From assembly GCA_008828725.1 (NCBI GenBank), contig MEHQ01000693.1, positions 1 through 64,000 on the forward strand: a DNA stretch of 64,000 bases, in the 5' to 3' direction. Below are positions 34,131-46,439 of the stretch, piece after piece (within the stretch, counting starts at the first letter, position 1; every line of letters starts with the position of its first letter). Origin of the DNA: Saccharina japonica (Eukaryota > Sar > Phaeophyceae > Laminariales > Laminariaceae). The notes beneath the pieces are model-generated. The model had not been told where the DNA came from. It worked only from the letters and a program-made list of their open reading frames with translations, and searched no databases. Both the position numbers and the translations under genes were made by a program.

Positions 34131-34789
34131 TCACCCACCACGCACACCCATCAATTACCTGCCGGTCAGTAAAAAAAGGTTTATGTGCTGACCCAAATCG
34201 CTTAGAATAAAAAACGATCCCATCAATGACAATTAATTGCAGGAACACAGCAAAAAGAGAAGAGCCGCCAACGCAGTAGCTTAATGCAGTTAGGAGTTTG
34301 ACCACTTGAAGGCGTCTGTCACGCTCCTCATTCCCACCGTTCTTGTAAATATGTACAACGGCAACACATAAAAAAGCGCACTCGCGCCGGAAGAGGGTAC
34401 GAACCAGAGGAGAGGGTTGGAGAGAAAGGGAGGGAGACGTTGAACACGATGGACGAAGAGACCTGAGCCACTAATGGCATGGGCACTGCGAACCCCGACG
34501 GCTGATATGTGCTGGGCCTAGACCTGCCTTGAATCGTAACCAGCCAGGCGTCCTTGTGTTTTTTTCAAGCACTTACTTGCTGTCTCATAGTAACAGTGCA
34601 GTTGCATCATGCAGGTCGGGCGAACACTACGTAGTACTTGTCGTCTGTTACTTTGTCTTTGGCTGGTTTGCCGGAATATCGGTCGTACCACAGCAACACA
34701 AGATGCTTGGTTCGTTCCAATGTGTCAACACTGCTGCCTGCTGCACCCACCCTCTTTTTGGAGGGCGACACGACTTGGATAGTGTGTGG

Positions 34790-34998
34790 GATGTTTTTTT
34801 CCGTCGAACAATTCGTACGCAAAAGGGTTGAAAGTTTCCAGAAGGAGCGAAGCGAAATTCTCGAGCTATAACAAAATCCGTGCTTCGCTACGCGTAGAGT
34901 GTTGGATATTTTTTCCCGTTGAACAATACGCAAAAGGGTTGAAAGTTTCTAGAAGGGGCGAAGCGAAATTCTCGAGCTGTACCAAAATCCTTTTGTAT
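34790..34998 (+). repeat. Tandem duplication, about 110 bp unit
   Basis: The shared core is CGCAAAAGGGTTGAAAGTTTC, AGAAGG-GCGAAGCGAAATTCTCGAGCT and CAAAATCC. Copies start near 34790 and 34905. Confidence 0.75.
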
Positions 34999-37064
34999 CG
35001 TAGCTCGAGAATTTATGGTATCGGTTTTCGAATGCAGGCACGTCCGCCGCCGCCGTGCTAAGAACTGCGAGTGGTGTGGCAATCCGCCAAATCCTTAAAC
35101 CGTGAGGCGCATCATAATGTTTACCGACTACGAAAACCCTACGAAGCTTTAATGAGTCAGGCTAACTCGTACTACAGTAATTGCCTCGCTCCTTCCCCTG
35201 CGGGGCAATGCAACTCTCACCCCCAACTCACAATCACACCGCCATTTATATATGAAGCAACTCAACAAGCCAACGATCGGACCGACTTGTTGCAACCTGC
35301 CCCCCCCCCCCTCTGCGGGCGGGAACATTGATCGATTTAAATTTGTCACGCTGTCGGTAGTAGTACGGTACGTGGTACGTTCCTCCCAACATCGCTGTGC
35401 ACTGCTGTACACTCGGCTACTAGTAGGTGGATGGAGCTAGTTCAATAGCAAAGAGAGAAACAAAGTGTCCTTGTATGCGTCGTAGTCGGCGATCGGCGAC
35501 GTTCCCAGTGGCGGTTATATGTTAGAACCTGCATGCCTACTCATCAGTAGTAAACCCGTGGATGTGCCAGAGGATGGTCCCCAGACGCCACAGTACCAAG
35601 ACATGCGGCTGCTGAAGGGCCGGGTCTGCACTATATTCTTCTCCGACACTGTCGCAGCTGCCTTCCCTCTTCTATGCCAACCGGAGTCTGACTGCAGTCT
35701 GCCTGCGTGACGAGTGCTACGTTCGGCGGCTTGTTGCGGATATGAGCCCTCAACCCTTACTCGAAATCCAAACCGCCTCCACAAACTCCGCATTCCTGTG
35801 TAAATATTTCTGGAATAATCCAAGAACCACAACTATGCCTTTTTTATATCATACCAGGTACGTCGTACCAGGTACAGCCCGAAATCAGCGGATGGCGGTT
35901 GGGTGGGCGTCTAATCAATATTTTAGGGCGCCCTGGCGTCAAATAGAAATAGGTCGCTGCTCCGTGTGCCGTGTGGTATATACGATGCTGGAGCCAATTC
36001 CTGTGGCACGATGTTTTTCTGCCGTTCGACTCCCGCTCTTTTTAGTGGCTGTGCCGGCGAACTCTGTTTTTTTTGTGGCCGACCAGTCGGCAGCAACCTG
36101 TAACAGGTACACCAGTACATATATATATATATATACACCCAGTTTGATACGTACCCAGGGTCAGTTTGGAGCTTCAAATTCGTATGTGTGAGCTATGACC
36201 ATTGTAGGGTGGGTACTGGTGTTATAGCTCTAGCCAGGACAAGGGTTCCTGTATCAGCTGCGCCAGCATGCAGGAACCTGGATCCGAATAGGATATTGGT
36301 GGCGGTTTCGTCGCGACCATCGCCCCCCCCCCCCCCCCCCCCGGGCTGGTGAGGGTACTCCGACGACGGCGCCCCCGGAGGGCCCTACTGAAGCCCCCCT
36401 GCCGGGTGCACGTGTTTACGCGATTGGTCTTCACTACTTGTAGTGCTAAATAATACGACCACGTTTGTGCGTGTTTCAATACTGGTACAATATGTCGTAG
36501 CAAAGTTTGGGTCATGGGTGATATTAATAGCTTAATAAGCTCACAGGGAAAAAATCGAGCATGCGGACAACGTTGACGGTGGTGGAGGAATGCACGAAAT
36601 TCTCTGTAGTGCAAACAGTCCTAGTCCCTATCCCTGCAGCCTAGATTGTGCAAACACCAAGAATATTCCTGGTAGATGTGTATGAAGGTTGGCACGTTGA
36701 CACAAATATTTCCAACTCAAAGTTGAAGTGTGTGATGCCGAATCCGCAACGAATCGCGGCTCCAGATACGGCGAAAGAAGTGCATTGTTGCCAGCACTTC
36801 GTTACTATTCAGCAGAAAAACCTCTCCTGAAATACAAAAAAAATAGAGCTCAAGCCTCTTCTACCAGTATCGCACGCGAAAGGGCAACTCCACTGCTCAC
36901 CCCTCCAACACGCATGACCCACAGGGGAGACTTCCACCAGCAACCAGACCAACAGAAAACAAATCAAACAGAAAACAGAAAGTAATCGCAGAAAATCCGA
37001 AGTTTGACATATAATATATACCTATTTCATAGCCCTGAACGTTCAACTCTACTACGTACGTCCT

Positions 37065-37205
37065 TTTTTTCCATCCCATTTATCACCTCCGCCCGTCGTT
37101 TCTCTCTCCTTCCTGTATAGTCGTAACTCAGATAGATCCGGGGTCACAAAGTAGGCTCCTTTCCCTCCTCCCCCGCTACGTACGGTTCGCGCCTTGCATT
37201 TTTAT
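37065..37205 (-). repeat. tRNA-SINE, partial copy
   Basis: The plus strand reads TTTTTTTCCATCCCATTTATCACCTCCGCCC through GATCCGGGGTCACAAAGTAGGCTCC to GCATTTTTATCGCGAGAA. This equals the tail-side half of the SINE family; the tRNA-like head is absent. Confidence 0.7.
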
Positions 37206-37540
37206 CGCGAGAACTGTGTAAGCTTTCATATACTGCTGAAGGAATGATGGTCTAATCACACGAAAGCAACAAGAAAAAAATATACGTGACGTAAAGACCC
37301 GAGCAGAAAAGGCCGAACAAACAACAAACGGCAGCAAACAAAACAAGATAGGGTTTATGTTGTATTCTGAGGCGTTTTAGTGTGACCTATCACACGTAAG
37401 TTATCAATACTCTGGCATCTTGGCCGTTCCCTCAGCCAGGAAATATGTACTATCAGTAGATCCTGGTCCAGTACCCAGCCTTAGCTACGACAAAACAAAA
37501 TAGACTTGACATGCTTTTTGCTGTTGTCGTGGTCCAAAAG

Positions 37541-37860
37541 CCGGTCTCCCCGGTGGTCTAGCAGGTAACCACGAAGAATGCTAAAGTTGAAGTCAGGGGT
37601 TCGAGTCTCCGTATGGAGAATTTCGTTATCAAATTATACCAAAACTGTCGAGAGCGCCTATTATAGCGTGGGTGTACACAATTTGATGAGCGTCGACGAG
37701 GGAAGAAAGTGCTGAAATCTTCTCGCGACAAAAATGCAAGGCACGTACCGTAGTGGGGAGGGAGAAGAAGAGCCTACTCAGTGACCCCGGATCTGACTTA
37801 CGACTAAGCGGGAGAAAGAAAAGGAGGGCGAAGGTAGTAAACGGGATGAACAAAAAAAAT
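37541..37860 (+). mobile_element. tRNA-derived SINE, full copy 2
   Basis: The head shows an A box TGGTCTAGCAGG and a B box GGGTTCGAGTCTC 40 bp on. TCTCC and GGAGA can pair as an acceptor stem. The body follows (GCGCCTATTATAGCGTGGGT, TCTTCTCGCGACAAAAATGC, TGACCCCGGATCTG), ending GGGATGAACAAAAAAAAT. The head is tRNA-like but lacks a clean anticodon arm, so it is called a SINE. Confidence 0.75.
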
Positions 37861-38200
37861 AGTAGGTTTGGAGGGCTGAGATCCGGGTGAGATCAGCTCA
37901 GCGCGGGATCAGGGTACCAAGTGGGAGCAGGGGGTCAAGCAGGGTGCGAAAGCCAAGACGGGTTCGATAACTCGCCTCTACCCAAAGAAGCAAAGGAAGC
38001 TCAGGAATATTCCCACGGGGTGAACAAAAAAATAAGTAGGTTTGGAGGGCTGAGGTCCGGGTGAGATCAGCTCAGCGCGGGATCAGGGTACCAAGTGGGA
38101 GCAGGGGGTCAAGCAGGGTGCGAAAGCCCAGACGGGTTCGATAACTCGCTCCTACCCAAAGAAGCAAAAGAAGCTCAGGAATATTCCCAGAACTTCGCGC
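37861..38200 (+). repeat. Tandem duplication, about 175 bp unit
   Basis: Two nearly identical units start AGTAGGTTTGGAGGGCTGAG (37861 and about 38036) and end AGCTCAGGAATATTCCCA. Each is preceded by GAACAAAAAAA, matching the SINE tail. This suggests the SINE tail end was duplicated along with its flank. Confidence 0.85.
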
Positions 38201-38838
38201 CTTCTACTATTTAGCCACTTAAATATATTACCGGTACTCCATAGTCAGCCGCTCTCTTTTAGACCTGGCACATTATATTGAAAAGTTACAGGGTTTCTGA
38301 TGGGGTTCGGGAAATGTCGTGTGGCCCCCGCGTGGTTGTTGTTTTCTGAGAAGGGTAATTTGAATGCTCAGATTACGAACATAAGCCAAGACACTCCCCG
38401 AATAACCCTATACAGCAGTATATTCCAACCCCGATTTCGACAGTTTGTATGGACCAAAATCCGGCGAAATATATGTATCTTGAAAACAGAAAGAAAGACT
38501 ACACATTCAATCTCGTGTTTCATACAGCATCGATTCGTCTCATATATACGGTACAAGCAAATCGTTTTTGTGAAGAACTCAAATCGTCAAACACGTCGAG
38601 ATGCTCTGACTGCCGTATCATAGTATACAACACGGTAGCGATAACACACCCCCTGGGTTGAATTTCTGAGCCAAAAAAATACCCCCACATCGTCTTTGCT
38701 AAGAACTCAAAATCGTCAATCACGTCGAGATGTTCTGATATATCATATTATACAACACGCTAGCGATAACACACTCCTCTCGGCTGAATTTCTGAACCCC
38801 TTTTCTCCAAAACAAGGGCGGCAAATTCATCCCACGGT

Positions 38839-39864
38839 CAGGGTTGTGAACCGAAAACCGAAAGTCGTTTTTTTCGGTCGGTTTTTCTCGAGTTTTCGCA
38901 ACCGAAAACCGACTTTTTTTAGTCGGTTTTTCCCCAAAAAAACGAAACCGAAGAACCGACTCCTTTTTTTTCGGTCGGTTTCCTTTTGACTGTTTCCTAC
39001 GCCAATAACGCCTACATATCTGTATGGAAACCCGTTATGTATGGATGGACAATGGACAGCCCTCTAGGCCACGCAGACAGTTGCACGCATCAGAGCAGCA
39101 CGGCACCAGTATAATATCGTTCTTCCACAGGAAATGATATGGCCTCGTACCCCCTACCTGTTTATATAGGATTTAGTGTAGACCATTGTTTAAATAGGAA
39201 TTAGGATGGCCTCGATTACGTTTTTTTATATATACAGCAATGAGCATGGCCTCGTACGCCTATCTGGTACATAGCACGGCACCAATATATCGTGCTTTTA
39301 TAGGAAAGGGTATGACTTCGTACCCGCTGCCTGAATTATATAGGATTTAGTATGGCACGTTTCTATCTTGGAATTAGTATGGCCTCGAATAAGTTTTTTA
39401 TATAGGACTAAGCATGGCCTCTTACCGTTTATCTGGTATAAATAGGATTTAGTACGTAACACGTTTGTATAATAATTCGTACCGGTATGCCCTAGTGCCC
39501 CAAACCTGGTTTATGTACGTAGGATTTACTGTGTAGTATATATATTTTTTACATCGGAATTTACAGGTATTAATAGTATGGCCTCGTACCCCGTACTGGG
39601 TTCATATAGGATTTGGTCGGCGCTTGACACCATATGATCCTGTCGTTACATGGGATACCAACACTTGCACACGGAATCCTTTGAAATGTTGCCTTTTTAG
39701 CTGGTTTCATCGAGAATCCGACCGAGAAACCGACCGAGAAGTGCTCGGTTTCGGTTTCGTTTCTTTTTCGGTTTTGTTTTCAAAACCAACCGAAACCGAT
39801 CGACTTTTTGGGGAAAAACCGAAAAACCGACCGAGTCACTTTTCAACTTCGGTTCACAACCCTG
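38839..39864. mobile_element. Non-autonomous hAT element with 8-bp TSD
   Basis: The terminal inverted repeat CAGGGTTGTGAACCGAA is perfect over 17 bp at both ends and continues as ACCGAAA-rich subterminal repeats. The flanking octamers are identical, CCCACGGT at 38831-38838 and 39865-39872. An 8-bp duplication and CAGGG ends are diagnostic of the hAT superfamily. The 1,026-bp interior has no transposase. It holds tandem GGATTTAGTATGGCCTCGTACC units (39140-39610). Confidence 0.92.
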
Positions 39865-40751
39865 CCCACGGTATACCATATAAGGGTTGCAGTTAGTTTT
39901 TGCCTTCTGAGGCAACATTTTCTAAAATAATTGAGCTCTCCTCAAGTTTGAACTACCCTGGTATCGGTTGGTATGATACTTTTACTTCGAGTGTACCTGT
40001 TTTAGGACTACTGATGTACGTATACGTAGGTCATACAAATGTTGGTCGGTTTGCCCGAACGAACGCCTTCCAAGTACTATTTTCGGGTGAGATGTTGAGC
40101 TCCACCCATGAGGAGCTCAGAAAACAATAAGGCACCCAGACGCATGTCACGGTAGAGGTGCACATTTTTTTATGATTTTTTTTTCCCCTTGAGGAGCTAC
40201 TATTAATAGTAGCTCTATACTCCACCCAAAACTGATTTTGGAGGGAAACAAAAAGTGCCACGTGCCCGATGAACCAATCCCATGGCCTAACTCTAAAATG
40301 AAAATATTGCAACACAAGAATGAAAGTCCGTCGAATTCGGGCTAAGGCGCTCCGGCATCCAGAAATACAATCAGCAAAATAGTGATATCTGTATCGTAGC
40401 ACGCGTCACCACCCCCCCTACCGGGGCTTTGCTCGGCACACAATACGAAAAGGGTGGCTTTGAAAAGGTTTCGTCAAGATCTTTCCATATGATAGGCGCA
40501 TATTTCGGCTTTTGCACTCTCTCAAAATGTCGAGAAAATGATCTTGGAAATTTGTCCGAGTGGGATGTATTTATATTTTACCAATAGTATACTATTAATA
40601 ATATAATCACCCATGTGATACGGTAGTCGTCTGCTGAGTTACACGCGCCACACCCTCTCTTGCACCCCGGGTGCGTTGCCATCCTAACATTACCATTCGT
40701 GTTTGTGCCCCGTTGTTTTCGCGGCATACGTGTATTTTTCGACGCGACAAG

Positions 40752-42596
40752 GTGCACCACGTACTCAAGGAACACCCGTACCGCAAGCTGGCGCTAAGTC
40801 TTCATCGTTGGTCGCTTTCACCATCACATTCGAGCAGCTCGCCACCGCCACCACTGCCATCATCGATGCAGCCACGCGCCCGTCACTCCCCACCTCCTCC
40901 ACCACCACCACCACAGCCGAGCGGGCTGCGGGTGCTAAGCCTCACCGCCTCCTACACCTACGCTGTCGGGGACAAGAAGGTCGAAGCCTCGCTGCGCTCC
41001 ATGTGCAGCGAGCTCCTGGTGACAAACACGGAGACAGCAACCCCGCAAGAGCTGAAAGATGGTGGTTACCACGCCGTCGGGGCTACGGCCGAAGTCGTCC
41101 TCGATCCCATCGGAACGCGTGCGATTCCGCTTCCGAGGGGAGTGGTTCCGGTGGCCGCTCGCAAGCCGCACGAGATGGGGTCCACCTTCTTCCGCCGGGT
41201 TAGGGAAGGTAGCAATACCGCCTTCACTGGCCTGCTCATGGCTTGCGTTCGCGCAATGGAAAACGCCGTTTCCCTGTCGGAACTCCCGTCGTTCTCCTCA
41301 CCGCTACCTCCTTCCGGAAATCTCGCGCCCAGGGAGTGGGGCACCCATGCTCACAAGCTCGCACGTGGCGGTCGCAGTTCCAAGAAAATTGCCTCCACTC
41401 AAAAATCCAGGGCTCACTCTACGCGCGGCCAGCCCGCGCAGCTAGCGCGTCCGGACGCCGTTCGCTTTCCGATGCTCGCCGAGCTAGAGCATTGGTACGA
41501 GGCGGTCAAAACCTTGGTTGTCACCTGGGAGGAGGCGGAGGACGAAGCTGCCATGATTCTTGACATGGGCGGTTGCAGGGCACAGAGCAGTTCTGCGAGT
41601 CGGCGAGGGGAAGACACGTGGCCGGGCTCCGTACGGCAGGTGGTTTCGGCGTTTTGGGAAGAGGTTCCAGACAGGTTTCCCCGCTACGAGCACCTTAAGG
41701 ACGTGCTGATGGAAAAGTATGTTCACCATGGCGGCGGTGGCGGTGGCAGTGGCGGCGGCGACGGCGGCGGCGGCGGCGGCGGCGGCGACAGAAACAGCTT
41801 CCGCGGCGTCGTGTTCGTGCAGAAGCGCGTCACAACCCACGTGCTGGCCCACGTGCTCTCCATCGACCCCGATCTGGCGCCGTTGTTCTCGACGGCCTGC
41901 CTGTACGCCTCCTCGTCCCCCGCGACGGCCTCCCTTTCCGTTACCAAGAGCGCGGCGCAGGCTCACCTGAGTGACTTTCGCGAAGGCCGCGTTAACCTCC
42001 TCCTGGCTACCGTCGTCGCTGAGGAGGGCATGGACATCCCCGCCGCAAACTGCACCATTCGCTTCGACGCGATGGAGCACGCCGTTTCCCTCGTCCAGGG
42101 GCGGGGTCGCGCGAGGCAGGCCGGGAGCAGCTTCGTCGTCCTCCGCGAGCGCTCGGACCGCACCACCGCCGACCTCGAGGCCGTCGAACAGCAACAGCTG
42201 CGCCTCGTGCGGAACTTCAAGCCTCCCGTGGGGGGCACGGATAAGGCGGCCCACGAGATTCTCTTGGCGGCGCAGCGTTCCCGCGAGATCGGAGCGCGTG
42301 GCGTCTTGGTAGACTTCGGAGTGAGGTTGAGCCTGCATGTGGGTGCGGCTCCTGCAGCAGGCACGGCGAGCCCCACGCCCGGGGCGCTGAGTGCGGCGGA
42401 CCTTTTCTCGAAAAGGACGAAGGCTGTCCTTGAGGACAGCTTCAAGAAGGAGGCGGGGCTGTGGGTGTGCACCATGAAGTACGAGTCGCCTCTTCGCGAC
42501 CTGCACGCCGCCGGGAAGTCTCCCGGAAAGAAGATCGCCAGGCGTCTGGCGGCTGAAAGGCTTGTCGCGCAGCTCCTCGCCGCGGTCCCGGCGTGA
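40752..42596 (+). CDS. Dicer/RIG-I-class DExH RNA helicase with dsRBD, exon 2
   Basis: Exon 2 starts in phase 0 with VHHVLKEHPYRKLALSLHR and runs 614 residues to TGA. In the 743-residue protein, motif III is VLSLTAS (190-196). A helical insertion typical of the RIG-I/Dicer clade (LEHWYEAVKTLVVTWEEAED) precedes domain 2, which has FRGVVFVQKR (motif IV, about 479), LLATVVAEEGMDIP (V, about 546-559) and QGRGRARQ (VI, about 578). A Gly run (GGGGGSGGGDGGGG) sits in a linker. The last 70 residues (WVCTMKYESPL, then GKKIARRLAAERLVAQLL) resemble a double-stranded RNA-binding motif. No RNase III, PAZ or CARD was seen. It resembles a Dicer-related helicase lacking nuclease domains; function in RNA silencing is inferred. 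Confidence 0.9.
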   Translation: MHHVLKEHPYRKLALSLHRWSLSPSHSSSSPPPPLPSSMQPRARHSPPPPPPPPQPSGLRVLSLTASYTYAVGDKKVEASLRSMCSELLVTNTETATPQELKDGGYHAVGATAEVVLDPIGTRAIPLPRGVVPVAARKPHEMGSTFFRRVREGSNTAFTGLLMACVRAMENAVSLSELPSFSSPLPPSGNLAPREWGTHAHKLARGGRSSKKIASTQKSRAHSTRGQPAQLARPDAVRFPMLAELEHWYEAVKTLVVTWEEAEDEAAMILDMGGCRAQSSSASRRGEDTWPGSVRQVVSAFWEEVPDRFPRYEHLKDVLMEKYVHHGGGGGGSGGGDGGGGGGGGDRNSFRGVVFVQKRVTTHVLAHVLSIDPDLAPLFSTACLYASSSPATASLSVTKSAAQAHLSDFREGRVNLLLATVVAEEGMDIPAANCTIRFDAMEHAVSLVQGRGRARQAGSSFVVLRERSDRTTADLEAVEQQQLRLVRNFKPPVGGTDKAAHEILLAAQRSREIGARGVLVDFGVRLSLHVGAAPAAGTASPTPGALSAADLFSKRTKAVLEDSFKKEAGLWVCTMKYESPLRDLHAAGKSPGKKIARRLAAERLVAQLLAAVPA

Positions 42597-42713
42597 TCGG
42601 CAGCGCGTGGCATTGCTCTGCTCCTGGCGATCTGCTGGCTCTGCTCGCCACACGGGGTGGTGTGGAGACAGGTACACAATAGATCGCGCTACATGTTGTA
42701 GTTCCAGTAGTGG

Positions 42714-42884
42714 TCCCTCTATATTGCCGGTTGAGTAATGCCGGTTGCCGGGTATAGTGCCTGTGGAATCGCTTGGCACAGAGGGCATTCACCAGTGTGA
42801 TAGTGTGCGGAGTAGTGCCGGTTGCCACCATAGTGCCGGTATTGTTGGCTGGCGCATACCGGCACTATAGAGGGGCCCTTACTG
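42714..42884. mobile_element. MITE, pogo/Tc1-like ends
   Basis: The left end CAGTAGTGGTCCCTCTATATTGCCGG pairs with the right end CCGGCACTATAGAGGGGCCCTTACTG, about 26 bp with a few mismatches. The interior repeats GTGCCGGTTGCC. CAGT plus a CCCTC motif resembles pogo/Tigger termini. The expected TA duplication is not evident. Confidence 0.5.
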
Positions 42885-44389
42885 TTTGTTTATTTTACTT
42901 TTTTTCATCACTTTTACCTTGCGAGCTCAACTTGTGGGAGATTTTTTTCCCTCAGCCGGATTTGTTTACAAGCCGTGGTCACAGATGTCTCCCCCCCCCC
43001 CCGGTGTTTGCCTTCATTTTTACTGTGTTCCCAAGAAACGTCTGATCACGTTTTATCTTGTTGTGAACGCAACGAAGTCATGATTGTTTTGCACGCTTTT
43101 GTTTTGTTTGAGTTCGTCCTCGCTTTCTGGGCGTTGTTTCCGTTCCTGTCGTAGGAATCCTAACCTTGAAGGTGGACGGCACATGTCCCGTCAAGGGGAG
43201 GGGGGGAGGGGGGAGGTTATCTACCTGGTATGTGTGTGCTCGTAAAACATAATGATTTTGTTTTGTACGTTAAGAGATTTTTTTTTCAATACGAGGCATA
43301 CACAGTTATGCCGAATTATACTACCAGGTATTGTTATAGAGGTACCAGGTATGCCCAAGTATAGTAAACGCAAACGTCCATGGTCTTTTGTGATCTTTAT
43401 TTTTCCTAGTATGCCCTTGTTAGATTCTGTATATTTGTTTGTATCTAACGTCTTGGGCGCTACTGTAGTGTCATCGCAAATCTCAAAACTCTCCCAATTT
43501 CTGCGGAGGCATTTCTGCTGTGCTGCTTGTGCACAACCCAATTCGGAGTGCGGGGTTGGGGGGTGTTCCTGAGCCACCCATGGCCCGGTGCTCTGCGCCG
43601 CCACATATTTGCTCGCACTGGCTTCATTCGTACCCTTTTGTTCCGCGCTGAAAAATGCCCGAGCCACGAAACTGTTATGTTTTCTTCATTTCCTTGACTC
43701 GTGCATCGTCCAAGCGCGCAGAAAGAAGGTACGAATGCTGCCAACGTCGAAGGCATGTATGTGTAGACCGGGGACCGGGGTGGGGTGTGTAGGTCAGCAT
43801 GTATAGAGCTCATCACTTTTGTTCGGCATTACAGTGGTTTGACATGCGCTGTGTGCGAGACGAAGATATATGGATACGTCCTTGACCATAGTTGACAGAG
43901 GGTGAGGGTTAAGGCTCGTTGTGTTCGTCTACACGGTAACCGTCAACCACTGTGTTGAATATGTGGAAATCAGCCCTCGTGTGGAGAGGAGGTAGATGCT
44001 GTTCATTTCCCAAGGCTTCAGTAAGTAAGTGGTAAATCATCCCTCTCGTGGAGAGGATGTAGATGATATTTGTTTCCTAAGCCTTCCCCGGTATTTTGTA
44101 AGCTTCGAGTTCCAATCGTCGACTGCGGATGATTGTTTTGGTCTTGGTCACCCCCTGTTCTTTCCCGCTCAACTCGCGGATGGATCCTCGCGCGAGTCTT
44201 GACGTTGTGATTCCCAGTGTGAACAGATGAATACACCGTACCAGTATCTATGAATTGTTGTTTTTGTGACTTGATAAGAGCCATTTTGATTAGGTATTAA
44301 TATAATAACGGTCATTTATTTTCGAGACAGAGTGGAAGTGCTTATTTTTCAGCGGCTGAGTATACAAGGTTGACTGCACGCAAACGGCC

Positions 44390-44985
44390 GAGATTATAGG
44401 GACAATATTGGTATGGCAACTAGGTATGGAAGCTTGTGTAGTATTTGGGGCGTCGTCGAGCATGGAAATCGGTGACTCTGCTAGTGTTACCTTGGTATGG
44501 ACAATATTGGTACCTGGTATGTCAACTATGGTAGATTGTGTAGTATTTGGGGCGTGGGCGAGCAAGAAAATCGGTGACTCTGCTATTATAGTGTTGCCTT
44601 GGTAGGGACAGTATTGGCATGGCAACTATGGTAGATTGTGTAGTATTTGGGGCGTGGGCGGGCATGGAAACCGGTGACTCTGCTAGTGTTGCCTTGGTAG
44701 GGACAGTATTGGCATGGCAACTATGGTAGATTGTGTAGTATTTGGGGCGTGGGCGAGCATGGAAATTGGTGACTCTGCTAGTGTTACCTTGGTATGGACA
44801 ATAACAATATTGGTGTGTCAACTATGGCAGATTGTGTAGTATTTGGGGCGTGGGCGAGCATGGAAATCGGTGAATCTGCTAGTGATACCTTGGTATGGAC
44901 AGTATCAAGGCAGATTGTGTAGTATTTGGGGCGTGGGCGAGCATGGAAATTCGTGACTCTGCTAGTGTTACCTTGATTGGGTAGA
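44390..44985. repeat. Tandem array, about 105 bp unit, six copies
   Basis: Each unit contains GTAGATTGTGTAGTATTTGGGGCGTGGGCGAGCATGGAAATCGGTGACTCTGCTAGTGTTACCTTGGTA, followed by a short variable GGACA-TATTGG spacer. ORFs through it are repeat translations. Confidence 0.85.
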
Positions 44986-46439
44986 CTATATGTAGGGCTT
45001 ATGTTGCAACGGCTGAAACACCGTCACTCGCTGTTGTTCCTCTCACATTATTATTGGCTGATCGCGAAAAAGATAGTCCGGCTCCAAGAAGCTCTGGAGT
45101 GGAAGAATACCCCAGGGAAAAATACTATACAAAATACAAAAGTACAACGCAGTACGATATACATCACAACAACTGCTGTGTGTGGCACATTGTAAAGGTA
45201 CTGCTATCCTGGGACAATTATGCGGTATGGGGCTAACCCTTCCACCGGAAGCAGAGGTTGAGACGAGACGCGCTCAGTCACTCACAAGATTGATGTTTCG
45301 ATGACGTTTTATTATATCGCCGCTCCTGGTCAGAGAGATTTCTGAGAAGCAGTGCGAGCAATGCGAATTATTTGCTCTGCGTGTTTCATCAGAAACACGC
45401 CACCTCAACAATAGAGGGGAAACGGGGATACCATGAATATCATGACACAAGCCCACCCTGAAAGGGAAGTATATAGGCAGATGCATAGAAATCAGGAGGG
45501 TACGAAATCCATCCAGAAATTTCTGAGAAATGGATCGAAGATACTGTGCTTCACAACCCTCTCCCACACCTCTTAACTTGTAAGGCGAAAGCCTGGTAAA
45601 CCCGAACGGGAAAAAAAAAATCTGCAATTTACAGAAGGATACTCGGGGATACCATGAATACCATGACAACATCGTACACCTCAGCCAAGAGAAAATGAAA
45701 TCAATCCGAAGGCAAAAGGAAAAAGGCAAAGATAAGGAGAAAAATAAAATATAGGAAAAGGAGAAAGAAACAAAAAAGGGAAAGAAGGAAAAATGGTCAG
45801 TGTAGAAGGTAGACTGCACGTCAACGGCTGGCTGAAGGTCAATAATTGTTGGCTCTGAAAGTAAGGTAGATACATTAGAAAGGGCTGTGCGGCACATGAG
45901 CGAGCAAGGAGAACGATGCCTCCTACATTTAAATATAGACTTACTTACATTTGTCCCTGTTTTTTTTCACTTGATTATAACGACCTGCTGCGCTCTCAGA
46001 GAGACTACGTACGACAAATAATTCGCGCTTCTACGATCCTTGCTTTCCCGAAGTTCTTGGCTTTCTTTGCTTTCTTCTATCCACACTAGGCTCAAGACAA
46101 AAAATCACAGTTATTTCTAGATATGTTTTTCTACACTAAAATCAAGTTTTTTTTCAAAGAGTAAAAAAAAAGTAAAAAAAAATGGATCTTCAGAACTTCG
46201 GTCAGAATCGAAAACGACCTTAAACTAGGCGAGTTAGCCGATATTGCACTAATTTCAAGATAAAAGCTCCGAAAAACGAAAATCGGGGAAAGTTTGACTT
46301 TTATTTTTATTTGGTCCGATACAAGGGCTCCGCATAGGTGCCGGCATATAGTGCTACCAGGGCTCCGCATCGATGCCGGCATTTGTTTTTTGTCCGCTAT
46401 ATTATACCGGCCCTGTTCTGGTATAGTTCGGCGTGCTGC

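Larger units (their letters stand above)
31090..40751 (+). other. Helicase gene intron (9,662 bp)
   Basis: The intron is bounded by GTGAGT and a weak ACAAG acceptor. Both sides are in phase 0, and the join restores an unbroken helicase motif. It contains two tandem duplications (32692-33610 and 33735-34130), a short tandem (34790-34998), SINE copies (37065, 37541), a duplicated 175-bp unit (37861-38200) and a hAT element (38839-39864). Long poly-C occurs at 36325-36345. Open frames inside show no recognisable protein. Confidence 0.7.

Noticed and set aside
37541-37620. Functional tRNA gene
   Set aside because: A and B boxes are present, but the anticodon arm is not clean and the copy continues into a shared body with a poly(A) tail; it is a SINE head. 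The same applies at 28240-28312 and 58733-58810.
41484-42788. 434-aa minus-strand ORF opposite helicase exon 2
   Set aside because: The plus strand carries all helicase motifs; this is a GC-driven shadow frame.
45274-45897. 207-aa minus-strand hydrophobic ORF
   Set aside because: It is rich in Phe/Ser because of A/G-rich plus-strand runs; no membrane-protein pattern with sensible loops, no splice context. The DNA may be a repeat instead.
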